Shown one piece after another: positions 16,687 to 25,077 of a DNA stretch of 64,000 nucleotides. Under the pieces are notes generated by a model that did not search any database, was not told the origin of the DNA, and worked only from the letters and a program-made list of their open reading frames with translations. The number at the start of each line of letters is the position of its first letter. The first letter of the stretch is position 1. The stretch lies in NCBI GenBank assembly GCA_002305415.1, contig DBQX01000003.1, positions 1 through 64,000 of the forward strand, written 5' to 3'. The stretch comes from Actinomycetales bacterium UBA1383. Its GTDB lineage: Bacteria > Actinomycetota > Actinomycetes > Actinomycetales > Actinomycetaceae. A program made the position numbers and the translations under genes.

Positions 16687-17876
16687 GCCTGAGGTGCGTG
16701 GAACCCGAGCCGGCCGACGGACCGCCCGTTCCCGCCGTCGACACCCTTGCGCACCCCGGCCCCGCGGGCCCAGCCCCCACCTTCGCGGAGCTGACCACGT
16801 TCCGGGTGGGCGGCACCATCGGCACGTATGTGGAGGCGCACTCCGAGGACGAGCTGGTCGCCACCATCCGTGCCGCCGACGACGACGGCCGGCCCCTCCT
16901 CGTCCTCGGCGGGGGGTCCAACCTGCTCGCCTCGGACGACCCGTTCGACGGCGTCGTCGTGCGTGACATGCGCCGCGGCATTCGCGGCGACTCCTTCTCC
17001 ACCTGCGCGGGCGCCGCCATCGAGGCGCCCGCGGGCCATCCGTGGGACGAGGTGGTCGCGTACGCCGTCGAGGCGGAGTGGATGGGGATCGAGGCGCTCT
17101 CGGGCATCCCCGGGACCGTCGGCGCCACCCCGGTCCAGAATGTCGGTGCCTACGGCCAGGAGGTGGCCGAGACGCTCTCCTCGGTGAGGGTGTGGGACCG
17201 GCTCGAACGCCGGCCCCGGATGTTCTCCCTCGCCGAGCTGCAGCTCACGTACCGCGACTCGCTGCTCAAGCGATCGCTCCGGGACCCGGAGGTCGGCGGG
17301 GGCCGGAGCTGGGGCCCGACGGGCCGGTGGGTCGTGCTCGAGGTGGCCTTCCAGCTGCGCCTGGCGAGCCTGTCCGCCCCGGTCCGGTACGCCGAGCTGG
17401 CACGGACCCTCGGGGTCGAGCCGGGGGAGCGGGTCCCGAGCCGCGAGGTGCGGGCCGCCGTGCTCGAGCTGCGGCGTGGGAAGGGCATGGTGCTGGACAG
17501 CGCCGACCACGACACCTGGTCCGCGGGATCGTTCTTCACCAATCCGATCCTGACGGTCGAGCAGGCCGCGCGCCTCCCGGCCGATGCCCCGCGATTCCCG
17601 GTGGCGGACCACTCGGCGATCCACCAGATCGGGGGCGAGCCCGTGGCCGTCGCGGGTCTCGTGAAGACTTCCGCCGCCTGGCTCATCTCGCACGCCGGGT
17701 TCGCGAAGGGGTACGGGTTGCCCGGTCCCGCTGCCCTGTCCACCAAGCACGTGCTGGCGCTCACCAACAGGGGAGGAGCGCGGGCGGCGGACATCCGGGC
17801 GCTCGCCGACGAGGTGCGGGCCGGCGTCCGTGACGCGTTCGGGGTGGAACTGGTCCCGGAACCAGTGATCCTCTAG
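16683..17876 (+). CDS. murB: UDP-N-acetylmuramate dehydrogenase
   Basis: FAD enzyme reducing UDP-GlcNAc-enolpyruvate to UDP-MurNAc in peptidoglycan synthesis (397 residues). Visible motifs: TTFRVGGT at the start of the FAD domain (residues 40-47), VLGGGSNLLASDDPFDG, GIPGTVGATPVQNVGAYGQE, YRDSLLKR, and SAGSFFTNPIL, which holds the catalytic Ser. It has an N-terminal extension of about 30 residues and is slightly long for the family. The start overlaps the MFS stop (ATGA). It ends in CTAG shared with the convergent GntR gene. Confidence 0.95.
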   Translation: MSLRCVEPEPADGPPVPAVDTLAHPGPAGPAPTFAELTTFRVGGTIGTYVEAHSEDELVATIRAADDDGRPLLVLGGGSNLLASDDPFDGVVVRDMRRGIRGDSFSTCAGAAIEAPAGHPWDEVVAYAVEAEWMGIEALSGIPGTVGATPVQNVGAYGQEVAETLSSVRVWDRLERRPRMFSLAELQLTYRDSLLKRSLRDPEVGGGRSWGPTGRWVVLEVAFQLRLASLSAPVRYAELARTLGVEPGERVPSREVRAAVLELRRGKGMVLDSADHDTWSAGSFFTNPILTVEQAARLPADAPRFPVADHSAIHQIGGEPVAVAGLVKTSAAWLISHAGFAKGYGLPGPAALSTKHVLALTNRGGARAADIRALADEVRAGVRDAFGVELVPEPVIL

Positions 17877-18247
17877 GCCCCGGGACCACCGAGGAGGGCG
17901 CCCCGCACCAGGGTGAGGACGTCCTCGTCCGGGACACCACCACGCCGGGCGGCGGCCACGAGCGCGGCCACCGCGGCATGCACCGCCGCGTCCCCCCGCG
18001 TGGCGCCGGGAGCGACGACGGTGCCCGTCCGGCGTCGCGAGACCACCCGCCCGCTCGCCTCCAGTTCGCGGTAGGCGCGCACGACCGTGCCGACGGCGAC
18101 CCCCAGGTCGGCGGCCAGGTCACGGACCGTGGGGAGCTGGGTGCCGGCGGGCAGGGCACCCGCGGCGATGAGGGAGGCGACCTGTACCCGGATCTGCTCG
18201 TACGGCGGCACGGCGGACGTGACGTCGACGGTGATGGTCGCGCTCAC
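17873..18247 (-). CDS. GntR-family regulator, YtrA-like
   Basis: 124-residue DNA-binding protein. A winged-helix domain fills the first 75 residues (PPYEQIRVQVASLI, then LPTVRDLAADLGVAVGTVVR as recognition region, then GRVVSRRRTGTVV as wing). The short C-terminal part, about 45 residues, is typical of the YtrA subfamily, which often controls adjacent membrane proteins. The GTG start overlaps the stop of the upstream membrane-protein gene, so it is the second gene of that unit and probably its repressor. Confidence 0.85.
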   Translation of the reverse strand: MSATITVDVTSAVPPYEQIRVQVASLIAAGALPAGTQLPTVRDLAADLGVAVGTVVRAYRELEASGRVVSRRRTGTVVAPGATRGDAAVHAAVAALVAAARRGGVPDEDVLTLVRGALLGGPGA

Positions 18248-19113
18248 GGGCCGACCCGCCGGAGCGCCACCGCGAAGGCGGCGCCGAGGATCGCGACGGC
18301 GCCGACGATGGCGGCCCAGGCCCACCACCAGCCGGCGTTGAACGCCGTCGTGCCGGCGAAGAACAGCACGCCGGCGAGCGAGGCGCCGAGCGCGAGCTGC
18401 GAGCCGCGCACCACCCTGGTGGCGGAGATGGTCCGCAGCAGGTCGTCGTCGGCGGTGGAGGTGCCCCACACGGCGGGCCGGCGCGCCACGAGGTGCAGCA
18501 CGGCGAGGGTGGCCGTGAGGAGCAGGGCCGCACCTGCCAGCATGGGCACGCCGTAGGGGAAGCCGGGGAACGGCCCCGATGCCCCGCCGTCGCACGGCAC
18601 GGGAACGCCGTCGATGAGGCAGCCTCCCGTCCCCGGCGCGTGGGCGAGGGAGCGTCCGTCAGGCTCGGCGATGACGCCGAACGTCACGAGCGCCGCCGCG
18701 AGGAGCCCGCCCCAGGCCCACAGCGCACGAGTCGCCCACGGCAGTGCGCGGGAGAACAACGGCCGCCGCGTCAGGTGCGCGGCCCGCTGGGCTCCGGTGG
18801 GACGCCGCCAGGTCGCCTCGGCAGCCGCCGTGACGGACAGGAAGACGAGACCGGCCAGCGTGGGCCCGAGGGCGGCCAGCAGTCCCGGTACCTCGGTGGC
18901 GTTGACGTGGATCGTCGGGAACGTGAACCATGCCCACAGCGCGACGCCGAGCCCGGCGGCCGTCGCGAGCGTCGTCGTCGTGTTGATCCGGGTGAGCGAG
19001 CGTCCCATCGCGAGGTCGCCGGGGGTCACGCGCAGGGTGCGCAGCGGCAGGGTGATCACGAAGGCGACGGCCGCGATCGCGAGCGCGACGAGGATCATCC
19101 GCGTGAGGCCCAT
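18244..19113 (-). CDS. membrane protein of unknown function upstream of a GntR gene
   Basis: 289 residues with about six hydrophobic segments, starting MGLTRMILVALAIAAVAFVI. An extracytoplasmic loop near residues 175-200 is Gly/Pro-rich with two Cys (GGCLIDGVPVPCDGG). A strong ribosome site, GGAGGAGGGGAC, precedes the ATG. I do not recognise a specific family. The arrangement with the downstream YtrA-type regulator suggests a stress-responsive membrane protein under local repression (inference). Confidence 0.8.
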   Translation of the reverse strand: MGLTRMILVALAIAAVAFVITLPLRTLRVTPGDLAMGRSLTRINTTTTLATAAGLGVALWAWFTFPTIHVNATEVPGLLAALGPTLAGLVFLSVTAAAEATWRRPTGAQRAAHLTRRPLFSRALPWATRALWAWGGLLAAALVTFGVIAEPDGRSLAHAPGTGGCLIDGVPVPCDGGASGPFPGFPYGVPMLAGAALLLTATLAVLHLVARRPAVWGTSTADDDLLRTISATRVVRGSQLALGASLAGVLFFAGTTAFNAGWWWAWAAIVGAVAILGAAFAVALRRVGP

Positions 19114-19147
19114 GTCCCCTCCTCCAATGAATCAATGATGCAGCACA

Positions 19148-19176
19148 ATGTGTCATCTCACCGCCGGGGGTGTCAA
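19148..19176 (-). promoter_or_regulatory. candidate promoter/operator of the membrane protein-GntR unit
   Basis: On the minus strand a perfect -35 TTGACA (19171-19176) is followed 17-18 nt later by a weak -10 (ACACAT or CACATT, about 19147-19153). The -10 region lies in an imperfect palindrome, ATGACACATTGTGCTGCATCAT-like, with ATGA/TCAT ends (about 19134-19155), a plausible repressor operator. This AT-rich patch stands out from its surroundings. Confidence 0.4.
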
Positions 19177-19247
19177 GCCACGAGGAACAACCCGAGCCCG
19201 CCCTGCGTTCAACGAGCGGAACACTCCTGCAACACGGGACGGTAATC

Positions 19248-19706
19248 GTGCGCTTCATCCTGAACGTCATCTGGCTGCTCTTCGCGGGGCTGTGGCTCGC
19301 CCTGGGCTACGCGCTGCTCGGCATCGTCGCGTTTCTCCTCATCGTCACCATCCCGTTCGGCGTCGCGTCCTTCCGGATGGCCAACTACGCGCTCTGGCCC
19401 TTCGGCCGCACCGTGGTCGCGAAGCCGGACGCGGGAGCCGGGTCGGTGGTGGGCAACATCATCTGGCTGGTGATCGCCGGCATCCCCATCGTCGCCGGGC
19501 ACCTCAGCACCGCGGCGGCGCAGGCGGTGACCATCATCGGCATCCCGCTCGCCATCGCGAACATCAAGATGATCCCCATCAGCCTCTTCCCGTTCGGCAA
19601 GGAGATCGTGCCGGTCGGCGCCGTGCCCCCGGGCTACACCGCCGTGCACACGGTGGTGTCCGAGGGGGACCGGCTCAGCGGCAGCGCCGTGCAGCGCGCC
19701 CGGTAG
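19248..19706 (+). CDS. YccF-domain inner membrane protein
   Basis: 152-residue protein made of two similar halves, each with the YccF signature: FILNVIWLLFAGLWLALG leading into ANYALWPFGRTVV, then VGNIIWLVIAGIPIVAGH leading into KMIPISLFPFGKEIV. The family is of unknown function. The GTG at 19248 is chosen because the domain begins there and GGGACGG lies 8 nt upstream; an in-frame GTG at 19170 would add 26 polar residues without a usable ribosome site. Confidence 0.86.
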   Translation: MRFILNVIWLLFAGLWLALGYALLGIVAFLLIVTIPFGVASFRMANYALWPFGRTVVAKPDAGAGSVVGNIIWLVIAGIPIVAGHLSTAAAQAVTIIGIPLAIANIKMIPISLFPFGKEIVPVGAVPPGYTAVHTVVSEGDRLSGSAVQRAR

Positions 19707-19729
19707 TTCTCCTGGACGGTATGGGCTGA

Positions 19730-19746
19730 CCGCCTCACCGAGGCGG
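19730..19746. terminator. hairpin between convergent genes
   Basis: CCGCCTC/GAGGCGG, a 7-bp stem with a 3-nt loop, sits between yccF and the convergent hydrolase gene. No U-tract on either side; it may terminate both transcripts. Confidence 0.4.
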
Positions 19747-19757
19747 GAAGGGCGGCG

Positions 19758-20483
19758 TCACGCCGCCGCGACCGCCGCCAGGACGTGGCGGTGCACCTCC
19801 GCCGACCCGAGCGGCGCGAAGTGCCCGGCTGCCCTGAGCGGGATGTTCCTCCCGCCGGGGACCTCGCTCTGGTCCGGGATGTGGGGGTCCCAGCGCGGGA
19901 TGAGCGCGACGATCCGGCGGTTGGCCCTCGCCTCGGCAGCGAGCCGGCGCACGTCGCGGGAGCGCGGGCCGAGGCTGCGGATGCCGATCCCCGGGACGGC
20001 GAAGTCCGCCCAGGACGAGCCCGCGAAGGGAGTGGCGATCGTCACGACCACGGCGATCCGCGGGCCGATCGCCGGGTCGAGGAGCAGCGCCTTCCCGACG
20101 AGCCCGCCCTTGGAGTGCGCCACGACGGCGAACCGGTCCAGTCCGGGCCGCGCCATCACGTAGGCGGCCACCCGGGCCGCCTCGGTGGCGAGGTCCCGGT
20201 TGTTGAGGCGGATGGACCGCACCACGTGGACCGGGTGCCCCGCGCGGCGCAGCGCGCTGGCGACCGGTCGCATCATCCGCCAGGTCTCGTACACGCCCGG
20301 GATGAGCACCACGGGGATCCCGGTGCCCGCGCCCGCCTCCTGCCAGTCCGCCGGGTCCTCCCGCAGCAGCCAGGAGGCGGCGCCACCCGCGAGCCGGAGC
20401 CCGGCCCACCAGTAGTCCCGGGCCCAGTGACCGAGGTTGCGGGCGTTGACCCACCCGACCCTGAGCCACTCAGTGGGGCGCAT
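19758..20483 (-). CDS. alpha/beta hydrolase (lipase/esterase-like)
   Basis: 241-residue alpha/beta-hydrolase. Visible features: the oxyanion strand VVLIPGVYETWRMM near residue 58, the nucleophile elbow VVAHSKGGLVG (Ser in HSKGG, near residue 125), an acid region WDPHIP, and a C-terminal AAGHFAPLGS with the probable catalytic His. The HSKGG elbow is typical of triacylglycerol-lipase or PGAP1-like acyl hydrolases. The substrate is unknown. It overlaps the upstream hydrolase by 14 nt; last gene of the deaminase-hydrolase operon. Confidence 0.83.
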   Translation of the reverse strand: MRPTEWLRVGWVNARNLGHWARDYWWAGLRLAGGAASWLLREDPADWQEAGAGTGIPVVLIPGVYETWRMMRPVASALRRAGHPVHVVRSIRLNNRDLATEAARVAAYVMARPGLDRFAVVAHSKGGLVGKALLLDPAIGPRIAVVVTIATPFAGSSWADFAVPGIGIRSLGPRSRDVRRLAAEARANRRIVALIPRWDPHIPDQSEVPGGRNIPLRAAGHFAPLGSAEVHRHVLAAVAAA

Positions 20484-21369
20484 GGTGCTGGAGGATGTGC
20501 AGCACGGCGTCGTACACGTCGACGTCGTGGTCGTAGATGACGGAGTGCGCCGCGCCGCGCACGGTGACGTGGTTGCAGCCCCTGGCGCGGTCGGCCGGCA
20601 CCGCCGTCCCCGCCACGCTGCCGAGGTGGTCGATCCACTCCTGCGGCGCGACGGCGTCGTACTCGCCCCGCAGGATCGTCACCGGGCACGGCACCAGCGT
20701 GATCCGCTCCTCGATGGGGTAGTTCATCATGTGGGGGAGCACCGAGAAGAACCACTGCAGGCCGGTCGCGAAGTAGGCGGAGATGGCGATCCGCCGGATC
20801 GTCGCCGGTTCGTGCCACGAGGACTGGAGGAAGCGCATCACGAGTGGCACCAGCCGTCGCTCGCGGTAGTTCACTGGCGGCCCGATCAGCACCGCACCCG
20901 CCTCGTCCGCCACGCGTGCGGCGTTCGCCCCACCCGCCAGGAGCTCGGTGACCACCTGCGCCCCCATGGAATGGCCCACGAACACCGGCCGGTCGAGCGA
21001 CAGCTCCCCGATGATCGTGTCCACCACGGCGGCGAAGCCCGGGATGGCCAGCGGCCGCCGCGGGCGGGGGAGCCGGGCGAACCCGGGGAGGTCAATGAGG
21101 TAGACATCGCCGGTGCGGGAGAGCTCCTCCGCCAGCGGTACGAAGTAGCGCGAGGAGACCCCGATGCCGTGGACCAGCACGAAGTCGGGATCTGCCGCGT
21201 TGTGGCCGAAGGGGGTCGGGAGGCCGTGGGGCCCGGGGAGGTAGTGCACGCGGACCCAGTGCCCGGGCCGGGTGCGGACCACCGTGGAGACCATGTGGCC
21301 GAGGGGGTCGTTGCGGCGCCAGAACGGCCGGGAGTCGATCCGGGGCGCCCGCCATACCCGCCAGTCCAT
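20470..21369 (-). CDS. alpha/beta hydrolase
   Basis: 299-residue alpha/beta-hydrolase. The HG oxyanion motif is in FVLVHGIGVSSRYFVPL (near residue 66), the nucleophile elbow is VFVGHSMGAQVV (Ser near residue 135), an acid occurs in ILRGEYDAVAP, and the His in VRGAAHSVIYD. The architecture is that of carboxylesterases and meta-cleavage-type hydrolases. The ATG shares one base with the stop of the deaminase gene, so translation is coupled. A substrate relation between the three enzymes is not evident. Confidence 0.85.
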   Translation of the reverse strand: MDWRVWRAPRIDSRPFWRRNDPLGHMVSTVVRTRPGHWVRVHYLPGPHGLPTPFGHNAADPDFVLVHGIGVSSRYFVPLAEELSRTGDVYLIDLPGFARLPRPRRPLAIPGFAAVVDTIIGELSLDRPVFVGHSMGAQVVTELLAGGANAARVADEAGAVLIGPPVNYRERRLVPLVMRFLQSSWHEPATIRRIAISAYFATGLQWFFSVLPHMMNYPIEERITLVPCPVTILRGEYDAVAPQEWIDHLGSVAGTAVPADRARGCNHVTVRGAAHSVIYDHDVDVYDAVLHILQHHAPH

Positions 21370-22394
21370 CAGGCTCCCTCTCCGTCGCGCAGCCAGGCGT
21401 CCACGCCCGCGAGCATGGATCGCTTCGATGACGCGCTCGCGAACGAGGCGTCGATCGAGTATCTCGCGAGTTGCGCGAGTTCCGTGTCCGTGAAGCCGTG
21501 CCGCCGCGCCACGACGTACTGGTCCACGAGCCGCGAGTGGAACAAGAGCGGGTCGTCCGCCCCGAGGGCGAGTCGCAGCCCGGCCTCGTACAGGCGCCGC
21601 AGCGGGACCGCGGACAGGTCCCGGTAGACCCCGAGCGACACGTTCGACGTCGGGCAGACCTCGAGGGCGATGTCGTCCGCAGCGAGGCGCTCGAGGAGGG
21701 CGGCGTCCTCGGCCGCCCGCACCCCGTGTCCGAGGCGTGTCGGCCCCAGGTGCGCGACGACGTCGCGCACGTGGTCCGGGCCCAGCAACTCGCCGCCGTG
21801 CGGGACGGCCGGGAGCCCGGCGCGGCGCACCAGTGCGAAGGCGGGGGCGAAGTCGGCGGTCATGCCCCGCCGCTCGTCGTTGGACAGCCCGAATCCGACC
21901 ACCGCGCCGGGACCCTCACCCGCGTGGCGCACGGCGAGCCGCGCGAGGGTCCGGGCATCGAGGGGATGGCGGATGCGGGAGGCCGCGACGATGATGCCCA
22001 CCTCGACACCGGTGTCCCGGCTCGCGGAACGGGCCTCGTCGAGGATGATCTCGAGCGCGGGGGTGAGGCCTCCCACCTCCCGGGCGTACGAGCTGGGTTC
22101 CACCTGGAGCTCGAGGCGTCGCGACCCCTCGGCGGCGTCGTCGGTCGCCGCCTCCCGCACCACCCGGCGAATGGCGTCCTCCCCGCGGACCACCGCGCGG
22201 GCGGCGTCGTACTGCCGCTGGAACCGGAACCACCCCCGCTGGTCGGCCGGGACGCGCAGCGGGTCGGCGTCCGTGATCGACTCGGGGAGCCGCACGCCGC
22301 GCCCACGCGCCATCTCGACGAGCGACGCCACGCGCAACGAGCCCGTGAAGTGGAGGTGGAGGTGCGCCTTCGGCAGGCGGGTGAGGTCGCGCAT
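21369..22394 (-). CDS. adenosine deaminase-like amidohydrolase
   Basis: 341-residue TIM-barrel metal-dependent deaminase of the adenosine/AMP deaminase family. Metal ligands are visible in KAHLHLHFTGS (residues 9-19), PHGGE (middle), LGHGVR and LGADDPLLF, with CPTSNVSLG before the last. The catalytic Glu is in the PHGGE motif. It may act on adenosine, adenine or a modified purine; the family has diverse substrates. The ATG at 22394 is chosen because GGGAGG lies 9 nt upstream and the conserved N-terminus begins there. Confidence 0.87.
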   Translation of the reverse strand: MRDLTRLPKAHLHLHFTGSLRVASLVEMARGRGVRLPESITDADPLRVPADQRGWFRFQRQYDAARAVVRGEDAIRRVVREAATDDAAEGSRRLELQVEPSSYAREVGGLTPALEIILDEARSASRDTGVEVGIIVAASRIRHPLDARTLARLAVRHAGEGPGAVVGFGLSNDERRGMTADFAPAFALVRRAGLPAVPHGGELLGPDHVRDVVAHLGPTRLGHGVRAAEDAALLERLAADDIALEVCPTSNVSLGVYRDLSAVPLRRLYEAGLRLALGADDPLLFHSRLVDQYVVARRHGFTDTELAQLARYSIDASFASASSKRSMLAGVDAWLRDGEGA

Positions 22395-22470
22395 CAGGAC
22401 CATCCTCCCGCACCGGTCCCATCCCGGCGCGGCCCGCGTGGAGCGTGGCGATCCGTGGTGAACTAGGTCC

Positions 22471-23667
22471 ATGGAGCCCATGAGCGAGCGCGAACAGGTC
22501 GAGCTGCTCACCGGACCCGAGGCGCGGGGCCTGCTCGCGGCGGCGCTCGGTACCGCGGGCGCCGAGATCGACTCCTGGGCCGTGCACTCCCTGCACCACC
22601 GCCCAGGTGCCGGGGTCTCCGTCGGCTACACCGTCACCGTGCGCGCCCCTGACGGCGGCGCCCAGTACGTGTGCGCGACGACGTCGCGACTGACCCGCAC
22701 GGACTCACCCGGCCTCGTCCGCCTCGACCGCCCCGACGGCCGTGTCACGGTGCACGTGTGGCGCCACCCGCACGATCCGGAGTTGCCCGCCCTCCCGCGG
22801 GCGTGCGACGGCGTCGCCATGTCGGAGCTCACCGGGGAGGCGGTGGTCCCCCACATGGTCGCCTACCGGCCCACGCGGCGCTGTGTGCTGCGGCTCGAGG
22901 GCGGGGGGATGACCCGGGCCTACGCCAAGGTGGTCCGGCCCAAGGTCCAGGACGAGCTGGTCCGGCGGCACCAGCTGCTGGCGGGTGCCGGCGTGCCGGT
23001 TCCCCGTATCCTCCACTCCGCGCCGGGAGGGCTGGTCGTCATCGCTCCCGCCACCGGCATCCCCATGGCGAACTTCCTGGCGGCGGGCCTGACCGACCCG
23101 GTCACCACCCTCGATGCCGCCGTCGCCGTCCTCGACGCCCTCCCCGCCGAGGTGCTCGGGCTGCGGCGGCACCCGAGCTGGGCGGAGCGGGTGGAGCACT
23201 ACGCGCACGCCGCCGCCACCGCCCTGCCGGAGCGGGCCGGCCAGGCCGAGGCCATCGCGCGGGTGGTGGCGCACGTGATGGAGACGTCCGATCCCGGCCC
23301 GGTCGTCCCCACGCATGGTGACTACTACGAGGCGAACATCCTGCTGGCGGACCCCGCACGGGTCAGCTCCGTCCTCGACGTCGACGCGGTCGGGCCCGGG
23401 CACCGCGTGGACGACCTCGCCTGCCTCCTCGGACATGTCAGCGTGCTGCCCCACCTCGCGCCCTCGGTCTACCCGCACGTGCCGGCGGTCCTCGAGGAGT
23501 GGTGGCGGCGGGCGTCGTCGATGGCGGACCCGCGGGCGCTCGCCGCCCGCGCGGCGGCCGTCACCCTCTCGCTCGTGGCGGGCGCCAAGCGCCCGGCCGT
23601 CGAGGGGTGGCAGGTGGACGCCCGCGGGCGGCTGGATGAGGCCGAGCGCTGGCTGGGGCGCGCCTGA
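22471..23667 (+). CDS. APH-family phosphotransferase (aminoglycoside phosphotransferase fold)
   Basis: 398-residue kinase-like protein. The C-terminal half holds the Brenner-type catalytic motif THGDYYEANILL (near residue 280) and the metal-binding SVLDVDAVGPGHRVDDLA. The N-terminal lobe has an unusual Lys region, YAKVVRPKVQDELVRRH. The substrate could be a sugar, a maltose-type saccharide or a small alcohol; drug resistance cannot be inferred. TAGGTC at 22464-22469 resembles a -10, which would place the transcript start near the second in-frame ATG (22480). Either ATG is possible. Confidence 0.78.
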   Translation: MEPMSEREQVELLTGPEARGLLAAALGTAGAEIDSWAVHSLHHRPGAGVSVGYTVTVRAPDGGAQYVCATTSRLTRTDSPGLVRLDRPDGRVTVHVWRHPHDPELPALPRACDGVAMSELTGEAVVPHMVAYRPTRRCVLRLEGGGMTRAYAKVVRPKVQDELVRRHQLLAGAGVPVPRILHSAPGGLVVIAPATGIPMANFLAAGLTDPVTTLDAAVAVLDALPAEVLGLRRHPSWAERVEHYAHAAATALPERAGQAEAIARVVAHVMETSDPGPVVPTHGDYYEANILLADPARVSSVLDVDAVGPGHRVDDLACLLGHVSVLPHLAPSVYPHVPAVLEEWWRRASSMADPRALAARAAAVTLSLVAGAKRPAVEGWQVDARGRLDEAERWLGRA

Positions 23668-23690
23668 CGGTGAGCTGGTCCGCCTGACGG

Positions 23691-24353
23691 TCAGCCGGTC
23701 TGGAGGTCGATGACGAGGCGGCTGGGGTTCGTGAGGGTGAAGACACGGAAGGGACGCTGGTCGTCGACGCCGATGAACGCCTGCAGGTGGCCCTCGAAGA
23801 TGCTGTTGGTCACGATCTCCTCGACCTCGTCGAGGCCCTCGGCGTCCACCGTCCCGGTGAGGACCCGGTCGTACTCGGACTCCTCGGGGATGCGGACACC
23901 AGTGGCGACCACCTCGAGCGTCGCGTCGCCGTCCACGTCGATCTCGAGCCCGCTCGGGTCACCGATCGCGGTGTCGACGTACTGCACACGCCACCCCGGC
24001 GTCCCGCTGCCCTCGAAGTCGAACACCACGCGCTCGTAGCCCGCGTGCACCCCGACGCGCACCCCGACCGGCAGGAGGTCGCCCCCACCGCCGGGGAACG
24101 TGGGGTCCGACTGGGCCGCGGTGGAGAAGGTGGCGTCGTCCGGCTGGTCGGTCTCCGTCGCGGTGGGTGCCGGCGTCGGCGACGGGCTCGGCGTCGATGG
24201 GGCGCTCGTTGACGGCGCCACGGTGCGGCTCGCGGGCGCGCTGGTGGTCGGGCTGGCCGGGGGAGCCGCCGTCGTGGCCGTCCCGCCCCCGCCACCGGAG
24301 CAGCCGGCGAGGAGGACGATGCTGGCGAGGATCGTGAGAGCGGGTCGTTTCAT
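23691..24353 (-). CDS. lipoprotein with AMIN-like domain
   Basis: 220-residue secreted lipoprotein. A signal peptide ends in lipobox LAGC (Cys at residue 18), followed by a Gly run and a Thr/Ser/Pro/Ala-rich linker of about 65 residues. The C-terminal domain (VGVRVGVHAGYERVVFDFEG to RVFTLTNPSRLVIDLQTG) resembles the AMIN-like domain of actinobacterial cell-wall proteins. Probably anchored outside the membrane. A ribosome site GGAGGTG precedes the ATG, with TACCGT at 24372-24377 as a possible -10. Confidence 0.82.
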   Translation of the reverse strand: MKRPALTILASIVLLAGCSGGGGGTATTAAPPASPTTSAPASRTVAPSTSAPSTPSPSPTPAPTATETDQPDDATFSTAAQSDPTFPGGGGDLLPVGVRVGVHAGYERVVFDFEGSGTPGWRVQYVDTAIGDPSGLEIDVDGDATLEVVATGVRIPEESEYDRVLTGTVDAEGLDEVEEIVTNSIFEGHLQAFIGVDDQRPFRVFTLTNPSRLVIDLQTG

Positions 24354-24405
24354 GGTGCACCTCCACCCCCCACGGTAGCCCTGGGTCCGGCCGGCGCACA
24401 GGGCC

Positions 24406-25077
24406 TCAGCCCTGTGGCGCGACCAGCCGGTAGCCCATGCCGCGCACCGTGACGAGCCGCTCAGCGCCGACCTTGCGGCGCAGGTAGCGGACGTAGACGT
24501 CGACGACGTTGCTGCCCGGGTCGAAGTCGTAGCCCCACACCCGGGAGAGGAGCTGTTCCCGGGAGAGCACCTGCTCCGGGTGGCGGAGGAAGGTCTCGAG
24601 CAGGGTGAACTCGCGGGCGCTGAGGTCGACCGGCCGTCCGCCCGCGCTGGCCTGGCGGGTGCGCAGGTCGAGGGAGAGGTCGCCGTGCGAGAGCACGGTC
24701 ACCTCGTCCGCGGCGGAGTCGGGACGCAGCCGCAGCCGGACGCGCGCGAGCAGTTCCTCGAACCGGAAGGGCTTCGGAACGTAGTCGTCCGCGCCGCCCT
24801 CCAGGCCCGCGACGGTGTCGTCCACGGAGGTGCGGGCGGTGAGGATGATGACCGCTGTGCGCACGCCCGCCTGGCGGGTGCGGCGCAGCACCTCGAACCC
24901 GTCGATGTCCGGCAGGCCGATGTCGAGGACCACCAGGTCGTAGCCGCCCGAGATGGCGTGGGCGATGCCCTCGGCCCCGGTCCCCACCACCGTCGCCTGG
25001 AACCCGGCGGACCGGAGCCCCTTCGCCACGAAGGACGCGATGCCCGGTTCGTCCTCGATCACGAGGATGTTCGCCAT
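24406..25077 (-). CDS. two-component response regulator, OmpR/PhoB family
   Basis: 223-residue DNA-binding regulator. The receiver domain has acidic E8-D9, phospho-acceptor D52 (VVLDIGLPD), T80 and K102 (VPKPF); a winged-helix C-terminal domain ends in VDVYVRYLRRKVG and VRGMGYRLV. The ATG lies in the 3' part of the gene order: the histidine kinase is upstream and overlaps by 19 nt. It probably autoregulates the operon through the repeat at 26759-26781. Confidence 0.94.
   Translation of the reverse strand: MANILVIEDEPGIASFVAKGLRSAGFQATVVGTGAEGIAHAISGGYDLVVLDIGLPDIDGFEVLRRTRQAGVRTAVIILTARTSVDDTVAGLEGGADDYVPKPFRFEELLARVRLRLRPDSAADEVTVLSHGDLSLDLRTRQASAGGRPVDLSAREFTLLETFLRHPEQVLSREQLLSRVWGYDFDPGSNVVDVYVRYLRRKVGAERLVTVRGMGYRLVAPQG

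Noticed and set aside
22471..23667. Aminoglycoside resistance gene
   Set aside because: Only the kinase fold is shared; similar proteins act on many metabolites and no resistance-specific motif is visible.
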